NCBI GenBank assembly: GCA_910579175.1
Contig: CAJTTB010000005.1
Span: 62,001 to 126,000, forward strand
Direction of reading: 5' to 3'
Source: an uncultured Oscillospiraceae bacterium
Lineage (GTDB): Bacteria > Bacillota > Clostridia > Oscillospirales > Ruminococcaceae
Length of the DNA: 64,000 nucleotides
Shown here: in pieces, positions 51,971 through 61,346 of the stretch
How the letters are laid out: each line of letters opens with the position of its first letter
How positions within the stretch are numbered: the first letter of the stretch is position 1
Notes under the pieces: model-generated
What the model saw: the letters and a program-made list of their open reading frames with translations, nothing else
The model's database searches: none
Told to the model about the DNA's origin: nothing
Position numbers and translations under genes: made by a program

Positions 51971-54052
51971 TTAAACACGATGCAATAAATCCGTATAGTT
52001 TGGCATAGGCCATTTGTCTTTGGAAATAAGGACTTCAATTTGGTCAACATAACACCGCAATAAATTCATCTGAGGTAAAATGGTATCTTTACAATAAGAA
52101 GCGCGCTGGAAGCTGTCTAACTCATTTGGAATTTGTTCGATATCAGACAGTTTTTGTGTGGTATCGGAAATATGGTCAACCAATTTGGAAAGCTGTTCTA
52201 ATAAACGGTACATACTTTCATTGTAAATACCACTTTGTTGTAATTTAGAATAACTGTCCGCCACTTCTCCCAGATAGGAAAAACAAGCAGGTAGAATTTG
52301 TCTGTGAACCATTTCCAACATGGTATTGGCTTCAATGGTAATGACTTTGGTGTAATTTTCTAACAGCACCTCATAACGAGAATAACACTCTGTTTCACTT
52401 AAAATATGATGTCTGTTTAGTACATCAATATTTTTGGGATCTAAAAATGCTTTTGCAGCATCAACGGTACTGGCAAGATTTGGAAGCCCACGTTTTTTGG
52501 CTTCTTCTACCCATTCTTCTGTATAGTTATTTCCATTAAAGATAACGCGTCCATGTTGTTTCATGGTGTCGTGAATGATGGCATTGATTTCCCCATCAAA
52601 GTCACTAGAATGCTCTAAACGTTCGGCGAAATGCATTAATGTATCCGCTACAATGGTATTGAGTACATAATTGGCAAATGCAATGGAAGAGGAAGAACCC
52701 ACCATACGAAATTCAAATTTGTTTCCTGTAAAGGCAAAAGGTGAAGTTCGATTGCGGTCGTTGTCGTCTTTTGGCAACTTTGGAAGTGTTTCAACACCCA
52801 TTTGCAAGATAGAAGAAGGGGTGGCATCTGGTTGATGTCCCTGTGCAATGCTATTTAAGACAGAAGTGAGTTGTTCTCCCAAAAAGATGGAAATAATTGC
52901 TGGAGGTGCTTCGCTGGTACCTAACCGATAATCATTTCCAACAATTGCTGCTGATAAGCGCAGTAAGTCGGCGTAGTTGTCTACAGCGGTGATGATCGCG
53001 CATAAAAAAGTTAAAAACTGAATATTTTGATAGGGGTTTTTTCCGGGTTCTAATAGGTTGATTCCGTCATCGGTAGAAAGTGACCAGTTATTGTGTTTTC
53101 CTGAGCCATTTACCCCTGCGAATGGTTTTTCATGTAACAAGCAAGCTAGATGATTCTTTTTGGCGATAACTCTCATCATTTCCATCGTGAGTTGATTGTG
53201 ATCACAGGCGATATTGACGGTATTGAAGATTGGGGCAAGTTCATGTTGAGCGGGAGCTGCTTCATTGTGTTTGGTCTTTGCAGTAACGCCCAATCTCCAA
53301 AGTTCTTGGTCAAGTTGGTGCATATAATCAGCAACTCGAATGCGGATACGACCAAAGTAATGGTCTTCCATTTCTTGTCCCTTTGGAGGTTTGGCTCCGA
53401 ATAGTGTTCTGCCACAAATCTTTAAATCAAGACGTTTTTCATATAAGTCGCGATCGATTAAAAAATATTCCTGTTCTGCTCCAACTGTGGCATTGACATG
53501 CTTAGAAGTATTGTTGCCAAAGGTTCTTAAAATGCGCAATGCCTGGGCAGAAATTGCCTCCATAGAGCGCAGTAATGGTGTTTTGGTATCCAGTGCTTCT
53601 CCAGTATAAGAACAAAATGCAGTTGGAATATAAAGCGTTTCATCTTTGATAAAGGCAGGAGAAGTGCAATCCCATGCAGTATAACCACGTGCTTCAAAGG
53701 TATTGCGCAACCCTCCATTGGGAAAAGAAGAGGCATCTGGTTCCCCTTGAATTAGTTCTTTTCCAGAAAACTCCAAGATGACTTTGCCATCGGAAGTGGG
53801 AGAAATAAAACTGTCCAATTTTCCAGCAGTGTAATTTGTCATTGGTTGAAACCAGTGGGTAAAGTGAGTAGCTCCTTTTTCTAATGCCCAATCCTTCATT
53901 GCTTCCGCAACAATATCTGCGATTTCTGGTTTTAATGGAACTCCAGAGTCAATGGAGTTTTTTAATTCTCGATAAGTACTTTTAGGAAGTTTTTCACGCA
54001 TAATGCTGTCATTAAAGACATTACATCCAAATGTTTTAAAATCAAAACCCAT
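51971..54052 (-). CDS. glnN: Glutamine synthetase, type III
   Basis: A 693-residue GSIII enzyme that makes glutamine from glutamate, ammonium and ATP. It shows the type III features: FTHWFQPMTNYTAGKLDSF near residues 80-98, GGLRNTFEARGYTAWD, NATVGAEQEYFLIDRD (metal-binding Glu), KHNEAAPAQHELAP and FAGVNGSGKHNNWS (catalytic loop). The length (about 690-730) separates it from GSI (about 450). The 36-base gap after asnA suggests one operon, asnA then glnN, for assimilation of amide nitrogen. Confidence 0.95.
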   Translation of the reverse strand: MGFDFKTFGCNVFNDSIMREKLPKSTYRELKNSIDSGVPLKPEIADIVAEAMKDWALEKGATHFTHWFQPMTNYTAGKLDSFISPTSDGKVILEFSGKELIQGEPDASSFPNGGLRNTFEARGYTAWDCTSPAFIKDETLYIPTAFCSYTGEALDTKTPLLRSMEAISAQALRILRTFGNNTSKHVNATVGAEQEYFLIDRDLYEKRLDLKICGRTLFGAKPPKGQEMEDHYFGRIRIRVADYMHQLDQELWRLGVTAKTKHNEAAPAQHELAPIFNTVNIACDHNQLTMEMMRVIAKKNHLACLLHEKPFAGVNGSGKHNNWSLSTDDGINLLEPGKNPYQNIQFLTFLCAIITAVDNYADLLRLSAAIVGNDYRLGTSEAPPAIISIFLGEQLTSVLNSIAQGHQPDATPSSILQMGVETLPKLPKDDNDRNRTSPFAFTGNKFEFRMVGSSSSIAFANYVLNTIVADTLMHFAERLEHSSDFDGEINAIIHDTMKQHGRVIFNGNNYTEEWVEEAKKRGLPNLASTVDAAKAFLDPKNIDVLNRHHILSETECYSRYEVLLENYTKVITIEANTMLEMVHRQILPACFSYLGEVADSYSKLQQSGIYNESMYRLLEQLSKLVDHISDTTQKLSDIEQIPNELDSFQRASYCKDTILPQMNLLRCYVDQIEVLISKDKWPMPNYTDLLHRV

Positions 54053-54088
54053 TCTTTTATTACCTTTCTAAAGATAGACTGTAAAAAA

Positions 54089-55102
54089 TTACAGCAATAT
54101 CACTTGATGTTTTTCACATTCTGCTATCATTTCATCTGACCAGATAGAAGCATGAACTTCACCAATATGTGCCTTTTGCAATAATAACATACAAATTCTT
54201 GATTGACCAATGCCTCCTCCAATGGTAAGAGGGAGTTCTCCATTTAACAGTTGTTTGTGGAAGGATAAATTTTTTCGTTCTTCACAGCCTGCAATTTCAA
54301 GTTGATTTTGAAGGGATTGTTCATCCACTCGAATACCCATAGAAGAAACCTCAACCGCCTGATTTAAAACGGGATACCAAATCAGCAAATCACCATTTAA
54401 GCTCCAATCATCATAGTCAGGAGCGCGTCCATCATGTGGAATACCGCTTTTTAATTTGCCACCAATTTGTGTGATGAATACGGTGTGATGTTCTTGACAA
54501 ATGCGATTCTCTCGTTCTTTTGGCGTCAACTGAGGATAACGGTCCTCTAATTCTTGAGAGGTGATAAAGGTGACCTCTGGAGAGATAAAGCTCTCAATCT
54601 GTGGAAATCTGGAAACCAATTTATTTTGGGTGAATTTTAATGCATTGACAATCTGTAAAACAGTTTCTTTTAACGTATCTATATTGCGGTTTTCGCGAGT
54701 GATAATCTTTTCCCAGTCCCATTGATCCACATAAATGGAATGAAGATTATCCAGTACCTCATCTCTGCGAATGGCATTCATATCAGTGTATAAACCTTGA
54801 CCCGGTTGAAACTGATATCGACTCAGTGCTTTTCGTTTCCATTTTGCCAGGGAATGAACGATTTGAACATTGGATTTGGTAGATAAAATATCAAATTCAA
54901 CAGGGCGTTCAATTCCATTTAAGTCATCGTTTAAACCACTTTCTGGCGTTACGAATAAGGGAGCAGATACACGGGTTAATTGCAAATTTTGTGCTAATTT
55001 TTGCTCAAAGGTATCCTTGACAAATTTGATTGCAATTTCAGTATCTAAAATAGATAGTTTGTTTTGATAGTCGGCGGGAATCATCATATTTTTTTCACTC
55101 AT
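54089..55102 (-). CDS. asnA: Aspartate-ammonia ligase (asparagine synthetase A)
   Basis: AsnA makes asparagine from aspartate, ammonium and ATP via aspartyl-AMP. The 337-residue protein matches the class II aaRS-like fold: LTRVSAPLFVTPESGLNDDLNGIERPV, given here as LTRVSAPLFVTPESGLND, FEQKLAQNLQL, and a C-terminal GGGIGQSRICMLLL (motif 3). It uses ammonium rather than glutamine, like the adjacent glnN enzyme. A leader of about 250 bases precedes it on the minus strand. Confidence 0.95.
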   Translation of the reverse strand: MSEKNMMIPADYQNKLSILDTEIAIKFVKDTFEQKLAQNLQLTRVSAPLFVTPESGLNDDLNGIERPVEFDILSTKSNVQIVHSLAKWKRKALSRYQFQPGQGLYTDMNAIRRDEVLDNLHSIYVDQWDWEKIITRENRNIDTLKETVLQIVNALKFTQNKLVSRFPQIESFISPEVTFITSQELEDRYPQLTPKERENRICQEHHTVFITQIGGKLKSGIPHDGRAPDYDDWSLNGDLLIWYPVLNQAVEVSSMGIRVDEQSLQNQLEIAGCEERKNLSFHKQLLNGELPLTIGGGIGQSRICMLLLQKAHIGEVHASIWSDEMIAECEKHQVILL

Positions 55103-55406
55103 AAAAAAACCTCATTTCTTTTCACCAAAAAAGTAAATTATATCTATTGTGAACCGAACCTATTTTAGCACTAATTTGCAATTTTGACAATGCTTCTTCT
55201 TTACCTTAGTAAAGAGGCATCTGTAAAAAAGCTCTAATACTGGGAATATTTTTACAAAGATTTTACATATTAAAGCGATTATACAAGAAATGATATTTGA
55301 CTTTTTTATAATTATTTGATAATATAAATAATAATAGATTTTGAATGTGGTTAATTTAACCAAACTTCAAATAAAAATGAAAATCTATTAGAAGGAGTGT
55401 CTTATT
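55103..55406. other. Intergenic between divergent asnA and CNNM genes
   Basis: On the plus strand TTGACT (55297-55302) and TAATAT (55320-55325), 17 bases apart, form a promoter for the CNNM gene. A hairpin CTTTAC...GTAAAG lies near 55198-55214. ATTATA at 55137-55142 may be the minus-strand -10 of asnA with no clear -35. No gene is seen. Confidence 0.55.
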
Positions 55407-56669
55407 TTGGACGAATCGTCGGGTGTTTTATGTATATTGGTTGTGATTTTAGTGGGAATGTCTGCCTTTTTTTCTGGTTCAGAAACGGCATTTGCAACAA
55501 TCAATAAAATACGTCTAAAAAATTTGGCGGCAGAAGGGAACAAAAAAGCAGCAAAGGTATTAAAAGTTGCGGAGGATTATGACCGCGCATTATCTGCTAT
55601 TTTGATAGGAAACAATATCGTTAATATTGGTTCTGCCTCTATTGGAACTATCATTTTTACCAGTTGGTTTGGTCCAGCCAATGGTGCATGGATCTCCACT
55701 TTGGTGATGACCATTATGGTGTTGATTTTTGGAGAAATCCTCCCCAAATCACTTGCCAAAGAAAATGCAGAACGATTTAGTTTAGCGGTGGTAGATATCC
55801 TTGATTTTCTGATTAAAATCTTCTCTCCTTTGATTTTTTTCTTTTTAAAGTTAAAAGAGTTGATTTCAAGATCAAATGGCGAAAATCAACAGCCTTCTGT
55901 GACAGAGCAAGAGTTGAAGTATATTATTGAGGAAAGTGAAAGCGAAGGCGTTTTGGAGGAACAAGAAAGTCAGTTGGTTCAATCTGCATTGGATTTTGAT
56001 GAAACTGTCGTAAGTGAAGTGTTGACTCCTCGTGTGGACGTTGTGGCAATTGAATTAAATGAGGATATTGACACCATAAAATCACTTTTCTTTGAAGAAG
56101 GTTATTCTAGATTGCCAGTGTTTCAGGGAACCATTGATACAATTGTAGGAGTGATACACAGCAAGGATTTTTTCCGTGCCTATATTCAAGAAAAAAATGT
56201 GGATATTTCTAAACTGCTGCAAAAGACAATTTATGTGCCCCCCAAAAAGCGTATCTCAGAACTATTGCGAGAATTACAAAAATTAAAATCTCATATGGCA
56301 GTTGTAACTGACCAATATGGTGGAACGATTGGTGTCATTACGTTGGAAGATATGATTGAAGAGTTGGTTGGAGACATTTGGGACGAAAGTGATGAGGAAG
56401 AAATTGATATTGTAAAGGTATCCGATACGGAATATCAGGTTTCTGGGGATACCAATATTGAGGACTTCTTTGATAGAATTGATTTTGAATATCGTGAAAG
56501 TGATTTTGAAGATTGTGCACACACCTTTGCCGGTTGGGCATTGGAAACGTTTGAAAGAATTCCTGAAATGGGAGACTATTTTGAATATGAAAATTTAAAA
56601 ATACAAGTATTAGAAGTATCTGAACAACGTATTTTAAAATTTTCTATTTTTGTTCAACCAATCAATTAG
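55407..56669 (+). CDS. CNNM/CorC (HlyC)-family membrane protein
   Basis: A 420-residue protein with an N-terminal DUF21 (CNNM) membrane domain (about 1-190; FFSGSETAFATINKIRLKNLA and GEILPKSLAKENAE), a CBS pair (about 205-330; VLTPRVDVVAIE and DQYGGTIGVITLEDMIEELVG) and a C-terminal CorC_HlyC domain (340-420). The family is linked to magnesium/cobalt efflux or homeostasis. It starts at TTG 55407, 9 bases after AAGGAG. Single gene with a terminator. Confidence 0.9.
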   Translation: MDESSGVLCILVVILVGMSAFFSGSETAFATINKIRLKNLAAEGNKKAAKVLKVAEDYDRALSAILIGNNIVNIGSASIGTIIFTSWFGPANGAWISTLVMTIMVLIFGEILPKSLAKENAERFSLAVVDILDFLIKIFSPLIFFFLKLKELISRSNGENQQPSVTEQELKYIIEESESEGVLEEQESQLVQSALDFDETVVSEVLTPRVDVVAIELNEDIDTIKSLFFEEGYSRLPVFQGTIDTIVGVIHSKDFFRAYIQEKNVDISKLLQKTIYVPPKKRISELLRELQKLKSHMAVVTDQYGGTIGVITLEDMIEELVGDIWDESDEEEIDIVKVSDTEYQVSGDTNIEDFFDRIDFEYRESDFEDCAHTFAGWALETFERIPEMGDYFEYENLKIQVLEVSEQRILKFSIFVQPIN

Positions 56670-56701
56670 CATCGTTTCTAAAAATAATCCTTAAATTTGA
56701 T

Positions 56702-56740
56702 AGCGTTTATTTGGTGGTTTTCACGAAATAAACGCTGTTT
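56702..56740 (+). terminator. Terminator after the CNNM gene
   Basis: AGCGTTTATTT (56702-56712) pairs with AAATAAACGCT (56726-56736), followed by six T. Confidence 0.85.
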
Positions 56741-57161
56741 TTTATAAATTTATTGCTGTTTTTATGTGTGTTTGCTATAATAGAAACCAGCGTTGGATAA
56801 TTTAGCGCTTTAAATGGGAAGAAGTCTATTTGGCGTGTGAATTTGAAAATGTATAGTGAAAAAGAAACAAAAAAATCAGAATAAAGCTTTTTATGAGATA
56901 TCAATTAGAAAAGAATAAACGCGAATTGCAGCGAAATTAAGAGAATATAGGAAGAATAAGAGAGGAGAAGTTTACTAAAAAATATGCAATATTATAAAAA
57001 GTGAAGAAAGTTGTAACAGTGAATCGATGAGTTCAATATAAATGGCATATAGATGATATGGAGTATACACCATAAGATAAAAATAAAGTGGTGTTTTTAT
57101 TGATATGTGTTTGACATAAAGTGGGTCGCTTTTTATAAGTTTTTAGTAATGGTGAAGATAA
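56741..57161. promoter_or_regulatory. Intergenic with two promoters upstream of the arylacetate cluster
   Basis: P1: TTGCTG (56753-56758) and TATAAT (56776-56781). P2: TTGACA (57111-57116) and TATAAG (57134-57139). Both have 17-base spacers. P2 gives a leader of about 15-20 bases for the first paaK gene. P1 would give a transcript of about 370 bases before it; I see no open frame with a ribosome binding site there, only a weak ACACCA/TGGTGT hairpin (57066-57092). P1 might serve an unrecognised small RNA or peptide. Confidence 0.6.
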
Positions 57162-58478
57162 ATGTTTTTTCAAAAGGAAATTGAAACAATGCCTAGAAAA
57201 CAACTGGAAGCATTGCAGTTGGAGCGTTTAAAATGGGTAGTGGATTATTGTGACCGAAATGTAGAGGCTTATCATAAAAAGTTATCTGCTGCGAAAGTGA
57301 CATCAGATAAAATCAAACAGCTTTCTGATATCAAATATATTCCATTTACAACAAAAGCGGATATCAGAGATACCTATCCTTATGGTTTATTTGCAGTTCC
57401 GCTGAAAAAAATCGTCCGTATTCACGCATCCAGTGGAACAACGGGAAAACCTACTGTTGTGGGATATACCCGAAAAGATATTGACAATTGGAGCGATATT
57501 GTTGCTCGCATTTGCGTTGCAGCAGGTGTGACCGATGAGGATGTTGCACAGATTTCTTTTGGATATGGTTTATTTACTGGAGCATTGGGACTGCATTATG
57601 GATTGGAAAAGGTGGGTGCATCGGTCATCCCTGTTTCCAGTGGGAATACCGAAAAACAAGCCATGATATTAAAGGATTTTGGGACAACAGTATTGATTAG
57701 TACACCATCTTATGCGATGTATATGAGCGAAGTGGCAAAGGATACAGGGATACAACTCGATGAGCTAAAATTGCGCATTGGAATGTTTGGTTCAGAAGGT
57801 TGTACACCAGAATTGAGAAATCGCATTGAGCAAGGGTTTGGATTGTTCTCAACTGACAATTATGGCATGAGTGAATTGATGGGACCAGGTGTTTCAGGAG
57901 AATGTCAATATCGCGATGGCTTACACTTTGCAGAGGACCATTTTATTCCAGAAATTATTGACAGCGAAACTGGAGAAGTGTTGGATAAAGGTGAAACAGG
58001 AGAATTGGTCATTACAACCATTACCAAAGAGGGAATCCCTATGCTGCGCTATCGTACAAGGGATATTTCACGACTGAATTATGAACCATGCCGCTGTGGA
58101 AGAACCCATGTGCGGATGGATAAAGTCAAGGGTAGAAGCGATGATATGCTCAAGATTCGAGGGGTGAATGTCTTTCCCTCTCAGATTGAAAGTGTATTGG
58201 GCAATATTGAGGGAATTTCTCCACATTATCAATTGGTATTGACCAGAAGCCATTTTACCGATTATTTAGAAGTAAAGGTAGAGTTTATCGATACCAACTT
58301 ATTGGAACATTATGGAGAGATTGAAACGTTACAAAAACAGATACACGCAAAATTACATACTGTATTGGGAATTGATGCGAAAATCAGTTTGGTAGAACCA
58401 CGAAGCATTGAACGCTTTGCAGGAAAGGCGAAGCGAATTGTCGATTTAAGGGTGTTTGAGAAAGAAATAGAAAAATAA
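57162..58478 (+). CDS. paaK: Phenylacetate-CoA ligase family protein, first copy
   Basis: A 438-residue adenylate-forming enzyme that joins arylacetates to CoA, or runs in reverse to conserve energy. It shows HASSGTTGKPTVVGYT (the P-loop-like motif, near 86-101), FGYGLFTGALGLHYG, DNYGMSELMGPGV, and LRYRTRDIS with the C-terminal GRSDDMLKIRGVNVFPSQIE domain. It is the first gene of a cluster with iorAB and a second ligase, which points to indoleacetate/phenylacetate-type substrates. A short Cys-x-Cys motif, CRCG, precedes the hinge, as in many archaeal and clostridial relatives. Confidence 0.92.
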   Translation: MFFQKEIETMPRKQLEALQLERLKWVVDYCDRNVEAYHKKLSAAKVTSDKIKQLSDIKYIPFTTKADIRDTYPYGLFAVPLKKIVRIHASSGTTGKPTVVGYTRKDIDNWSDIVARICVAAGVTDEDVAQISFGYGLFTGALGLHYGLEKVGASVIPVSSGNTEKQAMILKDFGTTVLISTPSYAMYMSEVAKDTGIQLDELKLRIGMFGSEGCTPELRNRIEQGFGLFSTDNYGMSELMGPGVSGECQYRDGLHFAEDHFIPEIIDSETGEVLDKGETGELVITTITKEGIPMLRYRTRDISRLNYEPCRCGRTHVRMDKVKGRSDDMLKIRGVNVFPSQIESVLGNIEGISPHYQLVLTRSHFTDYLEVKVEFIDTNLLEHYGEIETLQKQIHAKLHTVLGIDAKISLVEPRSIERFAGKAKRIVDLRVFEKEIEK

Positions 58479-58479
58479 A

Positions 58480-60258
58480 GTGTATCTGATAGATCAATTA
58501 GAAGAAGGGTTGGATAAAACAGTGAAGAAATTGATGTTGGGCAATGAAGCAGTTGCTAGAGGTCTATATGAAGCGGGATGTTGTGTGGTTTCCAGTTATC
58601 CGGGAACACCTAGCACAGAAATTACAGAATATGCAAGTAAATACGATGATATTTACTGTGAATGGGCGCCCAATGAAAAGGTTGCGCTAGAAGTTGCAAT
58701 CGGTGCAGCATTTGCCGGCAAGCGTTCTTTTTGTGCGATGAAACATGTGGGACTAAATGTGGCAGCAGACCCCTTGTTTACAGTGTCCTATACAGGAATT
58801 CATGCAGGTTTGGTCATTGGGGTAGCAGATGACCCTGGTATGCATTCCTCACAAAATGAGCAGGATTCCCGTCATTATGCAATTGCCTCTAAAATACCAA
58901 TGTTAGAGCCAGCGGATTCCGCACAGGCAATTGCATTTGTAAAACTTGCTTATGAAATTTCAGAGCGTTTTGATACTCCAGTTTTATTGCGGATGTGTAC
59001 TCGTATTTCTCATTCTCAAAGCGTGGTAGAAACTGCCGAACGAGTAGAACCACAAACAAAACCTTATCAAAAAAATCCGAGCAAATATGTGATGATGCCA
59101 GGCAATGCCAAAAATCGTCATGTAGTGGTAGAACAAAGAACAAAGGATTTAATTGCATTTGCAGAGGATACACAGGCAAATAGTGTGGAGATCAATCAGA
59201 GCAAGATAGGGATTGTTACTTCAGGAACTTGTTATCAATATGTAAAGGAAGTATTTGAAGATCGCGTCAATATTTTAAAAGTGGGCATGGTAAACCCGCT
59301 TCCTGAAAAGTTGATTTTGGATTTTGCCGCTCAATCAGAAGAACTCTATGTTGTAGAAGAGTTGGATCCAATCCTTGAGAACCACTGTCGTTGTCTGGGA
59401 TTAGATGTGATAGGAAAAGAACTCTTTCCAATGACAGACGAATTTTCTCAAAATTTGGTAGCAGAGAAATTCAATGTAGATGTTCCAGAATCTGTAGCAT
59501 TTTTGCAAGACGTTCCAGTGCGTCCACCGGTGATGTGTGCTGGTTGTCCTCACAGAGGATTATTCTATACCCTCAACAAACAAAAAGTGACTGTTTCTGG
59601 TGATATTGGTTGTTATACTTTGGGTGCTCAGGCTCCATTGTCTGCAATTGATATGTGTGTTTGTATGGGTGCTTCTGTATCAGGGCTTCATGGATTTAAT
59701 AAAGCATTGGGTAAAGAAGCACAGACAAAAACTGTTGCGGTAATTGGTGATTCTACCTTTATTCATTCTGGTGTTACAGGATTGATTAACATTGCTTATA
59801 ATGCCACCAATTCAACTGTGATTATTTTGGATAATTCTATCACAGGAATGACAGGACATCAGCAAAACCCAACCACTGGATATACCATCAAGGGCGATCC
59901 AGCAACGAAAATTGATTTAGAGGCATTGTGTCACGCAGTTGGCATTGAACGTGTACGCATAGTTGACCCTTATGATTTAAAAGAATGTGACCGAGTTTTA
60001 AAAGAAGAATTGGCAGCTGAACAACCTTCTGTTATCATTTCTAGAAGACCTTGTGTACTCTTAAAATATGTAAAGACAGCCCCAAGTCTTATGGTGCAGA
60101 AAGATAAGTGTAAGAGCTGTAAATCTTGTATGAAACTGGGCTGTCCTGCAATCAGTATCAAAGATGGAAAAGCATTTGTTGACAGCGCACTTTGTGTGGG
60201 TTGTAAACTCTGCGAAAGTTTATGTCCATTTGATGCTTTTGAGTCTATAACAAAGTAA
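58480..60258 (+). CDS. iorA: Indolepyruvate:ferredoxin oxidoreductase, alpha subunit
   Basis: IorA with IorB oxidatively decarboxylates indolepyruvate, phenylpyruvate and similar aryl 2-oxoacids to arylacetyl-CoA, reducing ferredoxin. Up to 592 residues: a pyrimidine-binding domain (SSYPGTPSTEITEYAS near residue 40), the TPP domain with GDIGCYTLG and MGASVSG, and a C-terminal 2x[4Fe-4S] domain (CKSCKSCMKLGCP and CVGCKLCESLCP). It starts at GTG 58480, one base after paaK, or at GTG 58522 (MKKLMLGNEAVARG), which fits the family start better. Confidence 0.93.
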   Translation: MYLIDQLEEGLDKTVKKLMLGNEAVARGLYEAGCCVVSSYPGTPSTEITEYASKYDDIYCEWAPNEKVALEVAIGAAFAGKRSFCAMKHVGLNVAADPLFTVSYTGIHAGLVIGVADDPGMHSSQNEQDSRHYAIASKIPMLEPADSAQAIAFVKLAYEISERFDTPVLLRMCTRISHSQSVVETAERVEPQTKPYQKNPSKYVMMPGNAKNRHVVVEQRTKDLIAFAEDTQANSVEINQSKIGIVTSGTCYQYVKEVFEDRVNILKVGMVNPLPEKLILDFAAQSEELYVVEELDPILENHCRCLGLDVIGKELFPMTDEFSQNLVAEKFNVDVPESVAFLQDVPVRPPVMCAGCPHRGLFYTLNKQKVTVSGDIGCYTLGAQAPLSAIDMCVCMGASVSGLHGFNKALGKEAQTKTVAVIGDSTFIHSGVTGLINIAYNATNSTVIILDNSITGMTGHQQNPTTGYTIKGDPATKIDLEALCHAVGIERVRIVDPYDLKECDRVLKEELAAEQPSVIISRRPCVLLKYVKTAPSLMVQKDKCKSCKSCMKLGCPAISIKDGKAFVDSALCVGCKLCESLCPFDAFESITK

Positions 60259-60273
60259 AAGGAGAGAAAACCA

Positions 60274-60852
60274 GTGAATAAAACAATAAATATTATGATT
60301 GTTGGCGTAGGCGGGCAAGGCAGTCTACTTGCCAGTAGATTGTTGGGCAATGTATTGCTAAACGAAGGGTTTGATGTCAAAGTATCTGAAGTACATGGAA
60401 TGTCACAGAGAGGCGGTTCGGTAGTTACCTATGTGCGTTTTGGAGAAAAGGTGTATTCTCCAGTGATTGATAAAGGACAGGCAGACTATATTATTTCATT
60501 TGAAAAGTTAGAGGCAGCAAGATGGATGTCTTATCTAAAAAAAGATGGGAAAATCATTGTAAATACACAAGAGATAGATCCGATGCCAGTGATTGTTGGG
60601 GCAGCCAATTATCCAGAACAAATCATCGAACAGATGGAACAATTAGGTGTTTGCGTGATTCCAATTGATGCCTTTCACTTAGCAGAGCAGGCAGGTTCTG
60701 TAAAGGCTGTCAATTTGGTATTAATGGGTGTGTTGTCTAAATATTTACAGTTTGAACCAGAGGTTTGGGAAAAGGCAATGCTAGAATGTATTCCAGAAAA
60801 GTTTTTGGAATTGAATCAAAAGGCATTTGCACTTGGGAAATGTCACAATTAA
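60274..60852 (+). CDS. iorB: Indolepyruvate:ferredoxin oxidoreductase, beta subunit
   Basis: A 192-residue 2-oxoacid:acceptor oxidoreductase gamma-type subunit. IMIVGVGGQGSLLASRLLG near the start is the CoA/nucleotide-binding glycine loop, and EVHGMSQRGGSVVTYVRFG is the conserved follow-up. It starts at GTG 60274 behind AAAGGAG, 15 bases after iorA. Its 3' end is 14 bases from the kinase gene, so translation is probably coupled. Confidence 0.93.
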   Translation: MNKTINIMIVGVGGQGSLLASRLLGNVLLNEGFDVKVSEVHGMSQRGGSVVTYVRFGEKVYSPVIDKGQADYIISFEKLEAARWMSYLKKDGKIIVNTQEIDPMPVIVGAANYPEQIIEQMEQLGVCVIPIDAFHLAEQAGSVKAVNLVLMGVLSKYLQFEPEVWEKAMLECIPEKFLELNQKAFALGKCHN

Positions 60853-60866
60853 AAGGAGAAGGAACA

Positions 60867-61343
60867 ATGCCAACACTTCATTTGATGGTTGGTTTGCCAT
60901 GCAGTGGAAAAACAACACGAGCAAGACAGCTTGCACAAGAATATCATGCAGTGTTATTTACACCAGATGTTTGGCATTTGCAGTTATTCGGGCAGGATTT
61001 AGCCCATCCGGATCATGGTCGAAACCATGATATGGTTGAAAAAATTATGTGGGATACAGCAGAGAGAATTTTACAATTGGGTGTAGATGTTGTTTTAGAT
61101 TTTGGATTATGGGGACGCGATGAGAGAGCTGATTTCCGGAATAGGGCGAAAGCATTGGGCGCAGATTGTAGATTCTATTATATGGACGTTCCACAAGAAG
61201 AATTATTAAGGCGTTTAGAACAGCGCAATCAACAGGCATCTCAAGATGTATTTGTCATTCCCAAACAAGAGATGTTGCGCTATATTGCACTGTTTCAACC
61301 TCCAACGGAGGAGGAAATTGCAGCTTTTGGCTGTAGAGGATAA
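60867..61343 (+). CDS. P-loop ATPase/kinase (AAA_33 or zeta-toxin-like)
   Basis: A 158-residue small kinase-like protein: Walker A GLPCSGKTT at residues 9-17, a DxxW motif (TPDVWHLQLFG near 33), Walker-B-like VDVVLDFGLWGRDERADFR, and an arginine-rich lid. Relatives phosphorylate small molecules (for example chloramphenicol phosphotransferase-like enzymes) or act as toxins; the substrate cannot be assigned. Position in the arylacetate operon, between iorB and paaK, is unusual and may be fortuitous. AAAGGAGAAGG precedes the ATG. The longer frame from 60765 lies inside iorB and is rejected. Confidence 0.8.
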   Translation: MPTLHLMVGLPCSGKTTRARQLAQEYHAVLFTPDVWHLQLFGQDLAHPDHGRNHDMVEKIMWDTAERILQLGVDVVLDFGLWGRDERADFRNRAKALGADCRFYYMDVPQEELLRRLEQRNQQASQDVFVIPKQEMLRYIALFQPPTEEEIAAFGCRG

Positions 61344-61346
61344 ATC

